In this document: positions 32,276 through 44,880 of the stretch, in pieces | Numbering within the stretch: the first letter of the stretch is position 1 | How the letters are laid out: the number at the start of each line of letters is the position of its first letter | From: Cynocephalus volans | Taxonomy: Eukaryota > Chordata > Mammalia > Dermoptera > Cynocephalidae | Reading direction: 5' to 3' | Assembly: GCF_027409185.1 (NCBI RefSeq) | Contig: NC_084462.1 | Location: forward strand, 43,224,679-43,288,678 | DNA length: 64,000 nt | Made by a program: the position numbers and the translations under genes | Notes under the pieces: generated by a model | Databases searched by the model: none | The model's input: only the letters and a program-made list of their open reading frames with translations | What the model was told of the DNA's origin: nothing

Positions 32276-35034
32276 TCTGCCCAGGAATCTCCAGCAATCT
32301 CAATGGCTGGTTCGGTTAATCTAGGCTCACCTGAACCAATTCTTTACTTTGGAGCATTTCCCCAAAGAAATTGTGGAAAAAAACAACAGAACAAACAATT
32401 CAATGGTTTGGCCCAGAAATGATCATATCTCATCCCTTCACAGCCCTTTGGCCTGGAACAGTCCTATGCCCGTGCCTAAGAGGGTGGAAAAATGGAATCT
32501 CTCACAGAGTCCAAGAGGGCAGAGCCGGGGATCTGCTCAGAAGCTCTCCTCCACACTCGACTTACACAAAAGGTCTGAGGGACCACCTCCCCTGGGACAC
32601 TCTGGGTCTGCAGGCCTCCCCCTATCCCACACTGGACAGGAACATTAACGGCAGTCCCTGGCCTGATGTTACTGATGTCTTGGAATACTGGCTGTGACAC
32701 AGGTGGATTTCATCTGACTTCCGAGTTGGCAATGCACCACGAGCCTCCCGGTGGGCTTGAGGGTCATGCTGCAACATTTGGTCTCCATGTAATCACTGTC
32801 ACTAGGGCACACAGAGCACGTTTTCCTGCTGCCCCAAACCTGCTCTGGCTGCAGGTGCCTTCAGCAGGGCCCATTGTGACACAGGGACCAGGGAGGCCAC
32901 TGGTGTGCAAGCCCCTTTTGCTGGGGCCTATTGGGAAGGAGCCAGAAGGTCAGGGGGGCATTGTGGAGGTTGTGAAGGGAGGTTCGCCTTCGTGTTGAGG
33001 CTTGGTGGTTTTAGATGTAGATTCTGAGCTTCCAGTCTGACATTGTGCCCACAGCTGGGTGATGCTGGGGGCCTGGGAAATTAGCCTTGCTGGGGCTCAG
33101 GCCTTGGGAGCCCAGTCTTCACACTCTGAGCCAAAGGGCTAAGCAGGGACTATGCCTGAGGGTAGGGTCCTCGCCTTAGGGTAGCACCTGAGGCCCATAG
33201 CAATGGTTGAGCCAGGGTCCTGGGGTCCTGGGTGGGACCCCTGCAATATCAGCTAAGAAGGGTTTGGAGTCAAGTCTTTGTCCCTAGGCTCCTTGTGCTG
33301 GCTGCCTGTCCCCTACACCTGATTCGGGGGTTTGCGTGATTTATTTTGAGAGCACTTTACACTCAGAGGGCCCTGAGCCCTCCCCTGTCCCAGGGCTCTC
33401 CCTCGTTTCCCTGATTCTCTCTCTCTCCCCTGCTACAGTCCCTCCCTTGCTGCTGGTATGACATCCGTCCTCGGAATTGACTCTGCAGAGTGATTTAACC
33501 CTGGTAGATATTCCCGTCAGACACTCTGGCTTAGGGAAAAAGCTGGAAGTTTTTGTCGGTAACACGGCTGCCTTCTTCCCTCGGCAACAGCATTACATAC
33601 ATCCCACTTTTCCTGGAATTTGCCCTTCCTGCTCTTGTAAGCCTGGGCTGAGCGATGGGAGCCTCCCCGTCGGCTGCTTCCTGCAAGTGTGTCTTTGGCC
33701 GGCCACACAGAAGCATCAGATCCAGCTAAAGATTTCCATTTGTTCCTTCCATCTCCCCCTTCCCGGCACCCTTTCAGTTCACTCTGAGGGTCTTTGAATA
33801 AGTTCACGTCTCTGGCTCGCACTGTTCCAGTTGAAAGTTCACTGCGTTCCTTACAACCAAGAAGCTTCACGCTGAGTATCTCTGAGAAACTCTTACTCAG
33901 TTGATTACAACATTGCTAAACTTTTGGCTGAACACATTTAATTAACATTAGTAAGTTTTTCTCCCACTCAGATTCTTGGTTTTGCATATTATATCATTTG
34001 TGGCTGAGTGTACATTGGGTGGGAGGTGGTATACAGAAGGGCAAAATGATACAACTTACTCACGTTGACAACCATGCTGTGTACTTAATTTTTCTCCCAA
34101 GGACAGGTATCTAAGAGCTATCCATGGCACCAAGCAAATATTCCTTTCTTTAAACCGGGTTTCTTTTGTTTGCGGAAAAAGCCACCTGCATGGGTCCTCC
34201 CCTCAGTGAGTCTTCCTCATGCCTCAATCACTTCCTACTTGGGTTATAGTTAGGTTTTGTTTCATGACTGGCCTACAATGATGTCTTTTGAATATCAAGG
34301 AGTCAAAACAGACATCAGAAAGATTGTTCTAGGCTCTGGAACATAAAATATTAGTCATCTGCTTTACTCACTTGTGAAACACGCTGAAGGATTAAAATTC
34401 AAATCACTCACCCAGATTTCCAAAGTTTTTGTCATCCCAGTTAGTCCTGTAATTCAAATCCAGAATCACCTTCACCTGTTACGTATGCCTTCCTTTCCTT
34501 GGTGGAGGTGAGGTGACCATTTCCAAGCCACTGGCCAAGGAAGACAGAGGAACTATGGAGGACCCTCCGTGAGAAGCCCAGGTCTGGCCAATATCCCGCC
34601 CAGATCTAGGGCTCACTTCGCCACAGGCCCAGCTGTCTCCAGAGGGATCTGTGAAGCTAGTTCTAAGGACCCTCTGACCTCCGGGGTGTCCTGGCCTGAA
34701 AGGACCCTCACATTGGACTGTGCTGTAACTACCTATCCCGGAACACACCTGTCTTTCTTTCACTCACCACCATTCCCTGCCAGGGCTCCCTTCTCCAAGT
34801 CTGCTCTCTACGAGGTAGGTGCCAGCCCAGAAGGCTGGAGCAGGGGACAGTCCACACACGTCTCTTGCCCAGCCCAGGCTCTGGATCTGGTAGTCTCACC
34901 CTCCTCTCTGTCCTTCAGCAAGTGGCCTCAGGGAGCAGCCTTCTCTCACAGTCACCTGCTTCCCTCTGGGCCTTGAACCTGCTAAGTGCACTCTACACCC
35001 AAGTGTGGGGTGGCCCCTGGGAGACCGCCCCTGG
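32276..35034. other. Unclassified sequence
   Basis: No gene recognised. 32.7-33.3 kb is GC-rich. 33.9-34.5 kb is AT-richer single-copy-looking DNA. Open frames up to 135 codons lack domains. Confidence 0.4.
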
Positions 35035-35365
35035 GTGACAGCCCTGCCAGGGACCATAGTTCCCACCTTCCTTGCATCCAGATGAAGCCATGTGACCACT
35101 TCTTACCAGTGGAAAAAAAGCGGATGTGCCATTTCTGAGTGTCATTTCTAGTTTGGGGGCCTTAGGGAGCAGATGTGACTTGCCATTTGCCAGCTGGAGA
35201 AAGAGCAAGCCAAGGGGCCTGGGGGATGGCAAAGACAAGATGGAGAGACAAGGCCTCTGACATAATGTGGGAGAAAGTCAACTGTTGGCCGAGTATGCCT
35301 GCTGTGGACTGCTGGTATATCAGTGAGACAGAAAAGTCTACAGTGCTGAGCCACTGAAATGGGGA
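35035..35365 (+). repeat. LTR-like relic (MLT type, tentative)
   Basis: 'cttccttgcatccagatgaa' then 'gccatgtgaccacttcttac' resembles the same old LTR pattern as at 19.8 kb. It closes with 'gctgagccactgaaat'. Diverged. Confidence 0.45.
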
Positions 35366-35739
35366 CCACGAGTCACAGCAGCTGGTGTTACCCTCACCTT
35401 CCCATGACCATCTTTGGCCCCTTCCCCCGAAGCTGCTTGGTTCCTGGCAGAGCATCCGCTGGGTGCGGCTGCCCACCCTGATGCGATCGCACTGCCGAAG
35501 GGCTAATTCTCCCGCAACAGTTGAGACCAGCACCCTGCGGGCCAGCGGTAGCAGCAGTCTGAAACCTCCACATCTTTTGGTGAGATGATTTCTCCTGTCC
35601 TGTCAGGGGACGTCTGGTGGGTGCTGCCCAGGCTACTGTGAGGAGTACTAGGGTTCACTCTCCAGTAGGGAAGAGGTGAAGGAAGCTCTATGGGGTCAGT
35701 CCCCCCATGTGCAAATCTGCACCCTGACTGCACAGGGAG
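35366..35739. other. Unclassified sequence with a small CpG group
   Basis: About nine CpG in roughly 130 bases lie at 35,425-35,555. No gene evidence. Confidence 0.4.
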
Positions 35740-35885
35740 CCTCGTCTGTCTCTCCCTCCATTCCCGTACCTGCTAAACAGGAGACTGATGTTTGTCCACA
35801 GGGTAACTGCAAGGCTTCCAAAGGGTAAGACACCTAAAGTACCTGGCACGTGGTGATAGCTCAGAAAACATTAGCTCCCTTCCTC
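35740..35885 (+). repeat. MIR SINE, 3' half
   Basis: 'gggtaactgcaaggcttcca' and 'ctaaagtacctggcacgtgg' are the MIR 3' region. Confidence 0.55.
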
Positions 35886-35889
35886 CCTC

Positions 35890-35985
35890 CTTTCCGAGGA
35901 GGAAACTCAGACACAAAACTGTCTGGCTGAAAGTCACCTACAGAAGCAAAGTGGGAAAACCCCCTGAAGCCCCAGCCAGGGCAGG
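35890..35985 (-). repeat. MIR SINE fragment
   Basis: 'gaggaggaaactcagacaca' then 'ggctgaaagtcacctacaga' are the reversed MIR core. Confidence 0.55.
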
Positions 35986-38179
35986 TCACTTCTGGCTGTA
36001 CCCTTCCCAGTTGGGGTGAGCTTAGCAGGCCTTCCAGCATTCCAGAGAGCTGAGCCAACTGGGCCGGGGTCCTCAAAAACAGCCACCCCAGGCCGTGCAT
36101 GACCAGAGCCCCTGAGGGGGCCACAGGTTGCATGCAATGCCCATGGGAGCCTCTCGCACCACACTGAGGGTGTCTCGTGGCAGGAAGGAAGCAGTTCTGG
36201 TGTGCAGCCACCTCCTCCCATCTAGGATGCAGACTCAGCGCTCCCCGACTGATCGTTTATTTATGCGATTCAGTCCAGGCCTTCACTCTGGAAAGGCTGC
36301 AGCTGCTTTCCAGCCAGCTGCCTGACAAGGCGGGAACACAGTGGTTCTTTTGCTGGCCCGGCTCCAGCTCTCACGTCTTCCGAGGCCCATCCTTGCCCTC
36401 CATGTCTCTTCCAGCACCTGGGCAGCCCAACCCAGTGTCCAAGGAAGTGCACCTCCCGTCCCGCAGAAACCAGGCCTGGGAGTCTGCTTGTCATGTGTCA
36501 TCTCTTCAGGGCTCTGGCCTTTGTCGAAATCCTTCTGAGAGCACATGTTGCCTAGACATGGCTTGCCTGAACCCAGCTTCACTTCTGCATAAGGTCGGCC
36601 CTCAGCCAAACACTGCCAAGAAACCAAAGCCCACTGGATGTTTCTGGTGACATCGAAGAGTAATTCAGATCCTTTCAGTTCAAATGGAATCAGATACTGA
36701 AGGATTATGTTGGTTCTCTACCCTCTCCTAAGGCCCGATAGCTTCTGAATGTCTGCCAAGAGGAGCTCCGTTTGGGAAAAGCTGGTAACTTGTTGAAAGC
36801 CCTGGAGTTCATAAACAGAATCACCATTTCTTTACATGCAGGGGTGGGTGGGGAGCTCAGAATGGCCACTTCCTCTCCCTTCTTCTCAGGAGTAAGGGGC
36901 AGATGAGGAAGCACCCTCCATCCTTGCCCTAACGAGGCACTCAGCTGGGCAGCTATTTCCAAGAGGACTGGCCTGGGCCTGCTCTGTGGCCAGGCCCCCA
37001 GAGGCCCCCAGGCCAGCTTCCTGAGTAAAAAGGGAGATGCCAACTTTGGATGGAAGGGAGGAAATGACAATCCCAGATTCTCTTCCAGACCTGCATGGCA
37101 AAATCATGAGTATTTTTGGAGTATGTATAGAGGATACCCTTCCTAACATTTCTTCTCTGCAGATGGAGCCCACAGTCACTAGCACCCCGGGATCTCCAAC
37201 AAAGCCCACATACCAGCCAGGCCTCCAAAGTCAAAGTAGGGGTATTCATGTTTTCAGCAGGGGAAAGGGAAAAGAAAGCCTGAGAGATGGCAGCTGTGCA
37301 TGGCAAGGGTGGGGACAAAAGGGACTGTCGGCAATAGAATCAGGAGACCTGCTCCTCCAGGGTCCCCTACAGGCTTTGGGCCCCATTGGCAAAATCTCAA
37401 CCACAGCAGGGTCTACAGGAAACCAACCCGTAGCTGCCCAGATGTCCCCCAAGTGACTTAGACATTTAGAGAAGACTGTTAGAATCCACAATAAAAGATT
37501 CTTCAAATAAATGAGATTTGGAGTTTGCGGCTACTACAACACTTAGGCTACAGATGTCAGTCGTCTCTAAAATTATAGACAAAATCCTTCATTAGAACAT
37601 GTTTTTAAGCTTGACAAAATGCTAGCAAGTGTTTAAAGTACTCTTGATTTGTCAATGCTGCAAAACCATCAGACTTCAGAGTTTTTTGACAAAGGTAAAA
37701 CTCTGAGGAATACCCAGGTATTTCAAGGACATCAGCTGCTTCATTAACAGTCATCCCCAGGAGGTCCCAGGTCAGCCCTTGGAGGCAGGGCGGACACCTG
37801 CCTGCATTCAATCAGGGGTAGGATTTACATCTCAGACGACTCTTGGTGTCTCTGTGTGCAAGGTTTGGCCATGCACCTCAAGTTTCTAACTTTGCATGTG
37901 ACACAGAGAGGACATTCTGCAAGGACATGCTATGAGGTTTGTGAAAGAGGCTGGGATGAGGGTCACCATGGGGTGTACACCTTGTAGGAGGAGAGTGGTT
38001 AGGAGAGGGGGCCTGACGTGCTCCTCAGCCCTCCTCCTGGCCAGCCTTTCCTCTCTCTCCTCACCCGATCATGGCAGGTAGCACTCCCAGGTCACAGACT
38101 GTGGTGTTAGTATTGCCTTTGCAACATGTGCACCATCTCTTCACCAGATGTCGTAACACAATGGTCATAATGTCATCCA
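35986..38179. other. Unclassified sequence
   Basis: No gene recognised. Open frames of 107-157 codons on both strands (for example 36,177-36,650) have no domain similarity and mutually overlap. Confidence 0.4.
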
Positions 38180-38585
38180 CCTTCCTAAGAAATTTGTTAA
38201 GCACCCACCAGGTGCTGGTTGAATAAGACACCCAAGGGTCCCACCTTCATGAAGCCCACAGATTTGTGGGAGTAGAGTCTCCTAAGCAGATGATACAGGG
38301 AACAAAGAGACCACCTCCACACTAGGTGGGCAGAGGAGGCTTCCTGGAGGACAGTATGTCTCACCTGAGACCTGTAGGAAGCCCAGGATTCAACCAGCAG
38401 AAATGGGGGTCTGAAACAGGACCTAGGCCATGACCAGGCCTCAGAAGCAGCACGTACAGAGGCAGCAAAGTGAGAGAGAGTGCCATGCATGGGGAAGCAG
38501 CCAAGATGCCCAGGACAAGAAGTTTGAACTTCACCCCAGGGGCAACGTCAGGATGAAATCCTGGCACGAGAATACAGGGTGGGTA
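38180..38585 (-). repeat. L2 LINE 3' region
   Basis: 'ttaagcacccaccaggtgct', 'gaggcttcctggaggacagt' and 'acgtacagaggcagcaaagt' follow reversed L2 order. Confidence 0.65.
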
Positions 38586-38904
38586 GCTACCCTCTGTTGT
38601 AGACTCTAAGATGCCATCAATTTGAAGCCACAACCTATTTCAGAAATGTTAAAATGTAGAAAACTGTAATTATTAGAATATGAGAGATGGAAGGCCAGCT
38701 CACTGAATGAAAAAAATGGTATCAGATCAAAGCAACCAACACACCAGAGTTGTGAGGCAATCCTTCTTGGGGTGGGGGTCTGGGGAGAGGAGGTTTCACA
38801 TAGCACCACTTTGCTGGGGACATGCATCCCTTTGTTTCCTTCTCGCAACCATTTTGTCTAGGCCAAAACAGATAAAGTAAACCTCAAGGCCTAAGTTAAA
38901 ATGA
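38586..38904. other. Unclassified sequence
   Basis: No gene or confident repeat seen. Confidence 0.4.
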
Positions 38905-39025
38905 AAAAAAAAAAAAAAATGGAGAAAAGAGAACCCTATACACTGTTGGTGGGAATGTAACTTAGCACAGCCATTATGGAAAACTGTATGGAGGTTCCTC
39001 AAAAAACAAAAATAGAATTGTCATA
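38905..39025 (+). mobile_element. L1 LINE 3' portion, left of an LTR insertion
   Basis: 'ccctatacactgttggtggg' then 'gccattatggaaaactgtat' and 'ggaggttcctcaaaaaacaa' are the classic L1 ORF2 end. It continues after 39,434. Confidence 0.9.
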
Positions 39026-39429
39026 TGATAGAGTTTGGATGTGTTGTCCCTGTCAAAACTCACATGGAAATCTGATCCCCAATGTGGCTATGTTGGGAGA
39101 TGTTTGAGTCATGGGGGCAGATCCCTCATGAATGGATTAATGCTCTCCCTGCAGGGTGGGGGTCTGAGTGAGATCTCGCTCTCTTAGTTCTCATGAGAGC
39201 TGGTTGTTTAAAATATCCTGGCACCTCCCCCCTCTCTCTCTTACTTCCTCTCGCCACATGATCTGCTTGTACCCGCAGGCTACCTGCCACTTTCCACCAC
39301 AAGTAGAAGCAGCCTGAGGCCTGCGCCAGTTGCAGCTGTCCCAGAATCATAAGCCAAATAAACCTCTGTTCTTTACATATTACCCAGTCTCAGGTATTCT
39401 TTTATAGCAACACAAAATGGACTAATACA
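39026..39429 (+). mobile_element. MST/THE1-like MaLR solo LTR inserted in L1
   Basis: Starts 'tgatagagtttggatgtgtt' and ends 'atggactaataca'. Internally it has 'gagtcatgggggcagatccc', 'ttctcatgagagctggttgt', 'aagccaaataaacctctgtt' and 'ttacccagtctcaggtattc', the MST/THE1 layout with its aataaa. Perfect five-base target-site duplications (tcata at 39021-39025 and 39430-39434) bracket it, and removing it restores the L1 text. No internal region remains, so it is a solo LTR. Confidence 0.92.
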
Positions 39430-40100
39430 TCATATAATCCAGCAGTCCCACTTATGGGTATTTACCTGAAAGATTTGAAATCAGTATGTCTTAGAGATGT
39501 CTGCACACCCACATTCACGACAGCACTACTTAAAATAGCCAAGTTATGGAATCAACCTGAGTGTCCATCAATAGATGAGTGGATAAAGAAAATGTGGTAT
39601 AGATACAAAATGGAATACTACTCAGCCCTAAAAAAGAAATTTTGTCATTCGTGACAACACAGATGGAATCAGAAAACTTTACTCTAAGTGAAATAAGCCA
39701 GGCACAGAAAGACAAAGACCGCATATTCTCACTTATACGTGGAATTTAAACAATCAAACTCAAAGCAGACAGTAGAATGGTGGGGGGGAGGAAGAATAGG
39801 GAGACAGGGGTCAAAAGGGACAAAATCTCAAACAGGAGGAATAAGTTTTTTTCTTGGAGATACATTGCACAGCATGGTGCATACAGTCAATAATAACGTA
39901 TTGTACATTTCAAAATCACTAAGTAAGTAAATTGCAAATGTTCTCACCACCAAAAATATGTATTTGAGGTGATGAATACATTAATTATCCTAACTTCATT
40001 AATCCACACTGTATTCATAAATCATCACCTCTTTTTGTAGCCCATAAATATATACAACTACAATTTGTCAATTTACAATGAGAAAAATAATTTTTTAAAA
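39430..40100 (+). mobile_element. L1 LINE 3' portion, right of the LTR insertion
   Basis: Continues 'taatccagcagtcccactta', 'gtccatcaatagatgagtgg', 'tggaatactactcagcccta' and 'cgcatattctcacttatacg', then the 3' UTR to an A-rich end near 40,100. It is younger-looking than the other L1 remains here. Confidence 0.92.
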
Positions 40101-41593
40101 GAAGTCCAGAAAAGGGTTTCCTGAGTGGGATGTGTTCTTTTCGACGGGGAACATGGGCCAGTCCTCTGCACTTGAGGTTATTCCCCTCCCCCACAGAACT
40201 GCCTTTCTAACCCCCAACTCAACAGCAGTCCCCAGACCATCTCCTGCTCTGTGTCCCACCCCGTAGTAAGGCAGCAGCCATCCCGCCCTCCTCTGGATGG
40301 CCAGCATTCACACATAGTATTTCCCCATGGGTATATTCAAGGTGGTGGCATTTCTCCCTCCTGAAAAGCTGTTACTAAATTGCTGGTGCATCTAATCATT
40401 AATGTACGATCTAGAGCCTTAGACTCTAGAATATTCGGTAATCCACATGCCCAACAGATCATGCTGTAGCAACTATGACTTATTTGAAAAAAAAAGGGTA
40501 CTCATGCTTTTTTTTTTTAACACTGCTGTCTCCAACTGGCCTCCCGTTTTTGCAGATGTGCACAAATAACCACTAATAAACAAATTCCAAGCTCTATTGG
40601 GTAATTCCTCTTAAAAAGGAAAATAACTCAGAAGTGTCTTTAGGATTATAGGAATTAGGGTCACAAGTATTTTATGGGGTGCTTTATACCTCTCTATGTA
40701 ATAGTACAAATTTTGTAGGGTGAGAAATGACCCCAGCAAAGTAGAGGCTGGGCTTTGTGGCTGACTACAGTTTGCTTGGCTTGCTGGCTGTCATTTGACT
40801 GTGCCTGTTGACACACACCAGCCTAGTCATCGTCACAGGAGTCCAGTGACCACTGTCTGGATGTGGGACTGAGTGCGGGAGGTTAGGGCACTTACCTGTC
40901 TCAACGCAGCAACTTGAACACGGTTTATCTAATTCCGCAGACCCACAGAGATTCCCATGGTGTCCATGGTCCTTTAAGCTGAGATGCAAATCAGCTTTCC
41001 TGAAAGTTCCTCCCAATAGAAATGGGCATGTGGAATTCACTGCTCAGCTGCATAGCACTTCTGGGTTCGAGAGGAGTCGCAGCTGGGGGTAAACTCGTGA
41101 AACCTTTGTTTCTTTCCATCTCTGGCCCCAGCTACATGCTGAGAATGGCCCTTTTAACCACAGAGCAGTTGGCAGGGCTCCTCACCTTCTGGCGATGTCC
41201 AGAGAGCAAAACAGCACAGTCCAGGCTGACTGCCAGCCTCCTGCCCTGCTTACCTGGTGGCTCTCAGGAAGCCTTTCCAATGTGGCAAACTCAGGCCTTT
41301 CGTTGGCAGGTGCAAGCCTCTGTGCCAGCGCCTGGCCTGGGGCTATGGGAAAAGCCCCCTGAACATCCTAGTGACAAGGCTGCCCCTCAGCAATAGCATG
41401 GGCATCCCAGTTGCCCCATCTTGTCCTTCTCCCGCTGAGAAGACTCACATGTTTCCATGGCCTTCTATCACTCTGATGAGCTGGCTTTGAAAGGTGAGCC
41501 CTCATCCTTTCCATCTAAATCACGAGTCCAAAGACGAGGTGGAGGTTGACAAGACCAACGAGGACACAGACAGGTGAGGCCTGATACGGTGAC
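40101..41593. other. Unclassified sequence
   Basis: No gene recognised. A 124-codon open frame (41022-41396) has no domain similarity. Confidence 0.4.
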
Positions 41594-42045
41594 TGATATG
41601 GGCTGACTTGTGTCCCCCAGAAGTCACGTGTTAGAGTCCTAACTCCCAGTACCCCGCCATGTAACCTTATTAGGAAAGAGGAACTTTGCTGACTGGACCA
41701 TGTAAGATGAGGTCATTAGGGTGGGCCTTCATCCCATGTGACTGGTGTCCTTATAAAAAGGAGTGGTGTGGACACAGAGATACACACGGTGAAAATGCTG
41801 CATGAACATGAAGGCACAGATCAGGGTGACCCTTCAACAACCCAAGGAATGCCAAAGACTGCCAGCAAACTACCAGCAGTAAGAGAGAGGCCTGGAGCAG
41901 ATTCCCCCTCACAGCCCTTGGAAGGAACCAACCCTGCCCACACCCCGACCTAGGGTTTCTGTCTCCAGAACTGTGAGGCACTACGTTTCTGTTGTTTAAG
42001 CCGCTCCGTTTGTGGTGATTGTAGCAGCCCTAGTAAACTCATACA
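41594..42045 (+). mobile_element. MLT1-type LTR (ERVL-MaLR), solo
   Basis: 'tgatatgggctgacttgtgt', 'taagatgaggtcattagggt', 'gactggtgtccttataaaaa', 'tccagaactgtgaggcacta' and 'tctgttgtttaagccgctcc' follow the MLT1 order, ending 'ctcatacagtaac'. Five-base flanks gtgac (41589-41593) and gtaac (42046-42050) are a plausible duplication with one change. Same family as 15,313-15,766, opposite orientation. Confidence 0.88.
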
Positions 42046-42050
42046 GTAAC

Positions 42051-42581
42051 GAAACATCCTGGATTCTCCAGAAAAGTTCCAATTCTGAATGTTGTAAACC
42101 TCGGTTTCTCATAAGTTGTCAAAATGTTCCAGAAATTCAAATTTAGGGTTCAGCAAATATGGTCACCAAATATGCAGATCCCTCTCCAAAGGTCTGCCTC
42201 ATTCAGGACTCAATTCACCCAGCAGGGAAGCAGCCAGGTTTTCTCCTGTTCTCCAGATTCACATGACTGAAAGCCAAACAAACCCTTGTCACGCCAACAG
42301 ATGGCTGAGTCTTCTCACACATAAGGCCCGAAGCCCCCAAGAGGGAGCCTGGTGACATTCCTGGCCTTTGAGTGCCACTTCCTGCTCTCAGAACATTGTC
42401 CTTCCATTGGCGCTGTGAGTGGCCCGTGGGAGGACAGTCCCTGTGCAGCTCACACACAGGCGAGCTCCTTCAGACCTGGGGACAGCTCTGACGGCCACGT
42501 CACTGCCTGTCTGTGCTTGACCAGTTGTGACAAGGTAGATTGATTTAGTTTATGGCATTTTTACTGTTTGAAAAGTGTTTT
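42051..42581. other. Unclassified sequence
   Basis: No gene or confident repeat seen. Confidence 0.4.
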
Positions 42582-43059
42582 TGTTAGAAAGCCCCCCAGC
42601 ACTCCTAGTAGAAATTAGAAGTTAAAAATCCTGTACTTAGAAAAATTTTAAATTCTGCCTGCCTTTGCTGTTTCCCACCTATGCTATTCCTGGCTGATAA
42701 AACCAAGAGCTGTATCCAGATGTATCCAGACAACCTAGGGAGGAAACTGCCCTGGGGAAGTTCTTGCTGTCCCTGAGTGATTTACTGGCTTATCTTGGCT
42801 TCTGTAACCAGCTTGCGCTAGGCCTCACCAAACCCCCTCTTTCCTCACACCAGGAGGAAATGTGTGTGACTATATGATAATTTGCCTGTGTGACTATGGG
42901 ACTTTTTGCCTTCAAAAGGCCCCTTAAACTTAGACTCGGGGCTGCTTTCTTACCAGAATATCTGGGGAAGCAGTTGCCGGCCAGCTAATAAAGACCCCCC
43001 TTTTAAAATTCTCCATTGGGTGTTCTGGTTCCTTTTCTGAGCGACAGCCTCACAACACA
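42582..43059 (+). mobile_element. ERV1 (gammaretrovirus-like) solo LTR
   Basis: Begins 'tgttagaaagccccccagc'. A core promoter-like stretch near 42,910 ('tcaaaaggccccttaaactt') precedes 'ggggctgctttcttaccaga'. An aataaa at 42987-42992 is followed by the R/U5-like 'ctccattgggtgttctggtt' then 'ccttttctgagcgac'. This is the layout of class I LTRs. No primer site or coding region follows. The edges are by TG...CA ends; a clean four-base duplication was not found. Confidence 0.7.
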
Positions 43060-43539
43060 GTCTCAACCTTGCTGGCTGTTATTGGGTCACAGTAACTAGT
43101 GTTTCTTGGGGGACAGGGATGGGCGGGAGGATATATCCAGAAAATGCTGCCTCTTATTTACCATAAAGTGTTTCAAGCTGGAAGAGCATGGTGTTGACCA
43201 TTGGTTGGTGTTGCTTGATTTAGGTTTGGAAGCTGGGCTCTCCCACAGGGGCCTCTCCCTTCACTGGACTGGCTGACAAGCACCCAAACACCCCTGGCAA
43301 CCTGTGCAGCTCCAGAGCTGGCCAGAAGCTTCGGAAGCCCTGGTCTGAGTGGAGAAAATGATTCAGGGTAGCATGTGCTGAGGTGGGTTTCCCACAAAAC
43401 CCACCCCACAGTGGCTGATGCTTTAAAGCATATCACCTGGGCTCTGGGAGAACAGTTTAAAGATGCCACAGTAAAGTCAGACAAGGGATCGGTTGAGACT
43501 AAATGCAGTGCTTTCTGGCCCCCTGAGGCACCCTGAGTG
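43060..43539. other. Unclassified sequence
   Basis: No gene or confident repeat seen. Confidence 0.4.
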
Positions 43540-43715
43540 TGTCTAGAGACAGACAGACATGGGCCACTATCCCACCTTCAGTACGTCCTCACTGAGTGAC
43601 TTCAGGCAAGTCACTGAGCCTCTCTGTGCCTCAGTTTCTTCATCTTTACCCAGAAGTAGTAGCTCATAGAGTCATTGTGAAGCGTTAAATGAAGGAGAAC
43701 ATACAGTGAGCATGC
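43540..43715 (+). repeat. MIR SINE
   Basis: 'gagtgacttcaggcaagtca' then 'ctgagcctctctgtgcctca' and 'gtttcttcatctttaccc' are the MIR core, followed by its 3' part 'agagtcattgtgaagcgtta'. Confidence 0.9.
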
Positions 43716-44864
43716 ATGTGCATATGTACGCACCCATGTGTCAGCGCTTCAAATGGCTTTCAATAGTCACAGTCTTTGGTCTATTTGAGCCAGCAGGGCC
43801 CGAATCACCTAGTGCAGACAAGGAGTGACTAGCCAAGGGGAAGGCTGTGGTGCTCCAAGGGTTAGGGCAGAGCCAAGTGGCAAATGGCTCTCAGGCCCCC
43901 CTCCCCGAGCTGGGGTCACTACACGGCGTTTCTTTTTCAGACCCCAGTAACTCACAATGTCAGGAAAGATGATTTTCTTTTGTACAAGAGCCTCTTATTA
44001 CAGGAAGGAAACAATTTTAACATGACCTCTAGAAACAGCCACTTAGGTGGGAACATAGAGACCTGATGATCTTCTGTCCTCCACTTTCCCACCCACGTTC
44101 TGTGAGGGTTTTTCTGAGTGTGGGTGTGTATGTGTGTGTTCAAACACAAACAAGTCTGAGTCACAGAATGTAACATCTAAGGAAGGGAATTTTCAAGTGC
44201 GCCTCGTCAGCGCCAACTCTGTGGGACCAACGAACTTGATCTGTCTATTTACTTTACAATTCAGCTGTTGGCCTGAGAGATGAAATATGGGCTTGTAGGC
44301 AGGGGGTGGAGGGGATAAAAACCCACCATGGTGTAAAGAAATGAGGAATAAAATCCTCCATCCACACAAAACCAAACAGGCCTGGCGGGCCCTCTTCTGG
44401 CCCGGCCGCCCCACCTCACCTCAGCTGAAGTAAACACACCGCACAGGGAAACGCCGGTCAGACAAAGCACCGCACGTCGCCAAACACCACTAGTTCCTGG
44501 AAGGGACACAAGCATTTCCCAGCTGCTGCTAAGTGGCCAGATGTTTTCTCCATTAGGGCTAACCTAGGGTAGAAACGGCTCTTGCCTGTTTCTTGCTCAA
44601 GTAGATTAGTAATCATTCCATAAGACCTGGGAGCTGCCTACTTTCAGTTGCCTTTAGAGATGAGACTTTTAAAATATGTTCTAGTCTACAGCATCATCTA
44701 TGACATACACCTGCCAAAAATGTTTAGCCTGCATCCAGACTTGCTGCCAGACTAACTTCCAGTTCACAGGAAATACCGAAGGTAGAGGAACAAGCTAAAT
44801 GGCACCAAGAATAAACAGCCACGCACACCCAGAAAACAGGATATTCTCCAACAGCTCTTCTGGA
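43716..44864. other. Unclassified sequence
   Basis: No gene recognised. A short imperfect GT run lies near 44,120-44,140. CpG are somewhat more frequent at 44,385-44,480. Confidence 0.4.
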
Positions 44865-44880
44865 CTCTTCAGTCAATTTC

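Noticed and set aside
32213..32422. Open frame beginning MCVCVCV
   Set aside because: It is a translation of the GT microsatellite.
36177..36650. 157-codon open frame (plus)
   Set aside because: No domain similarity, and a 114-codon minus frame covers the same bases.
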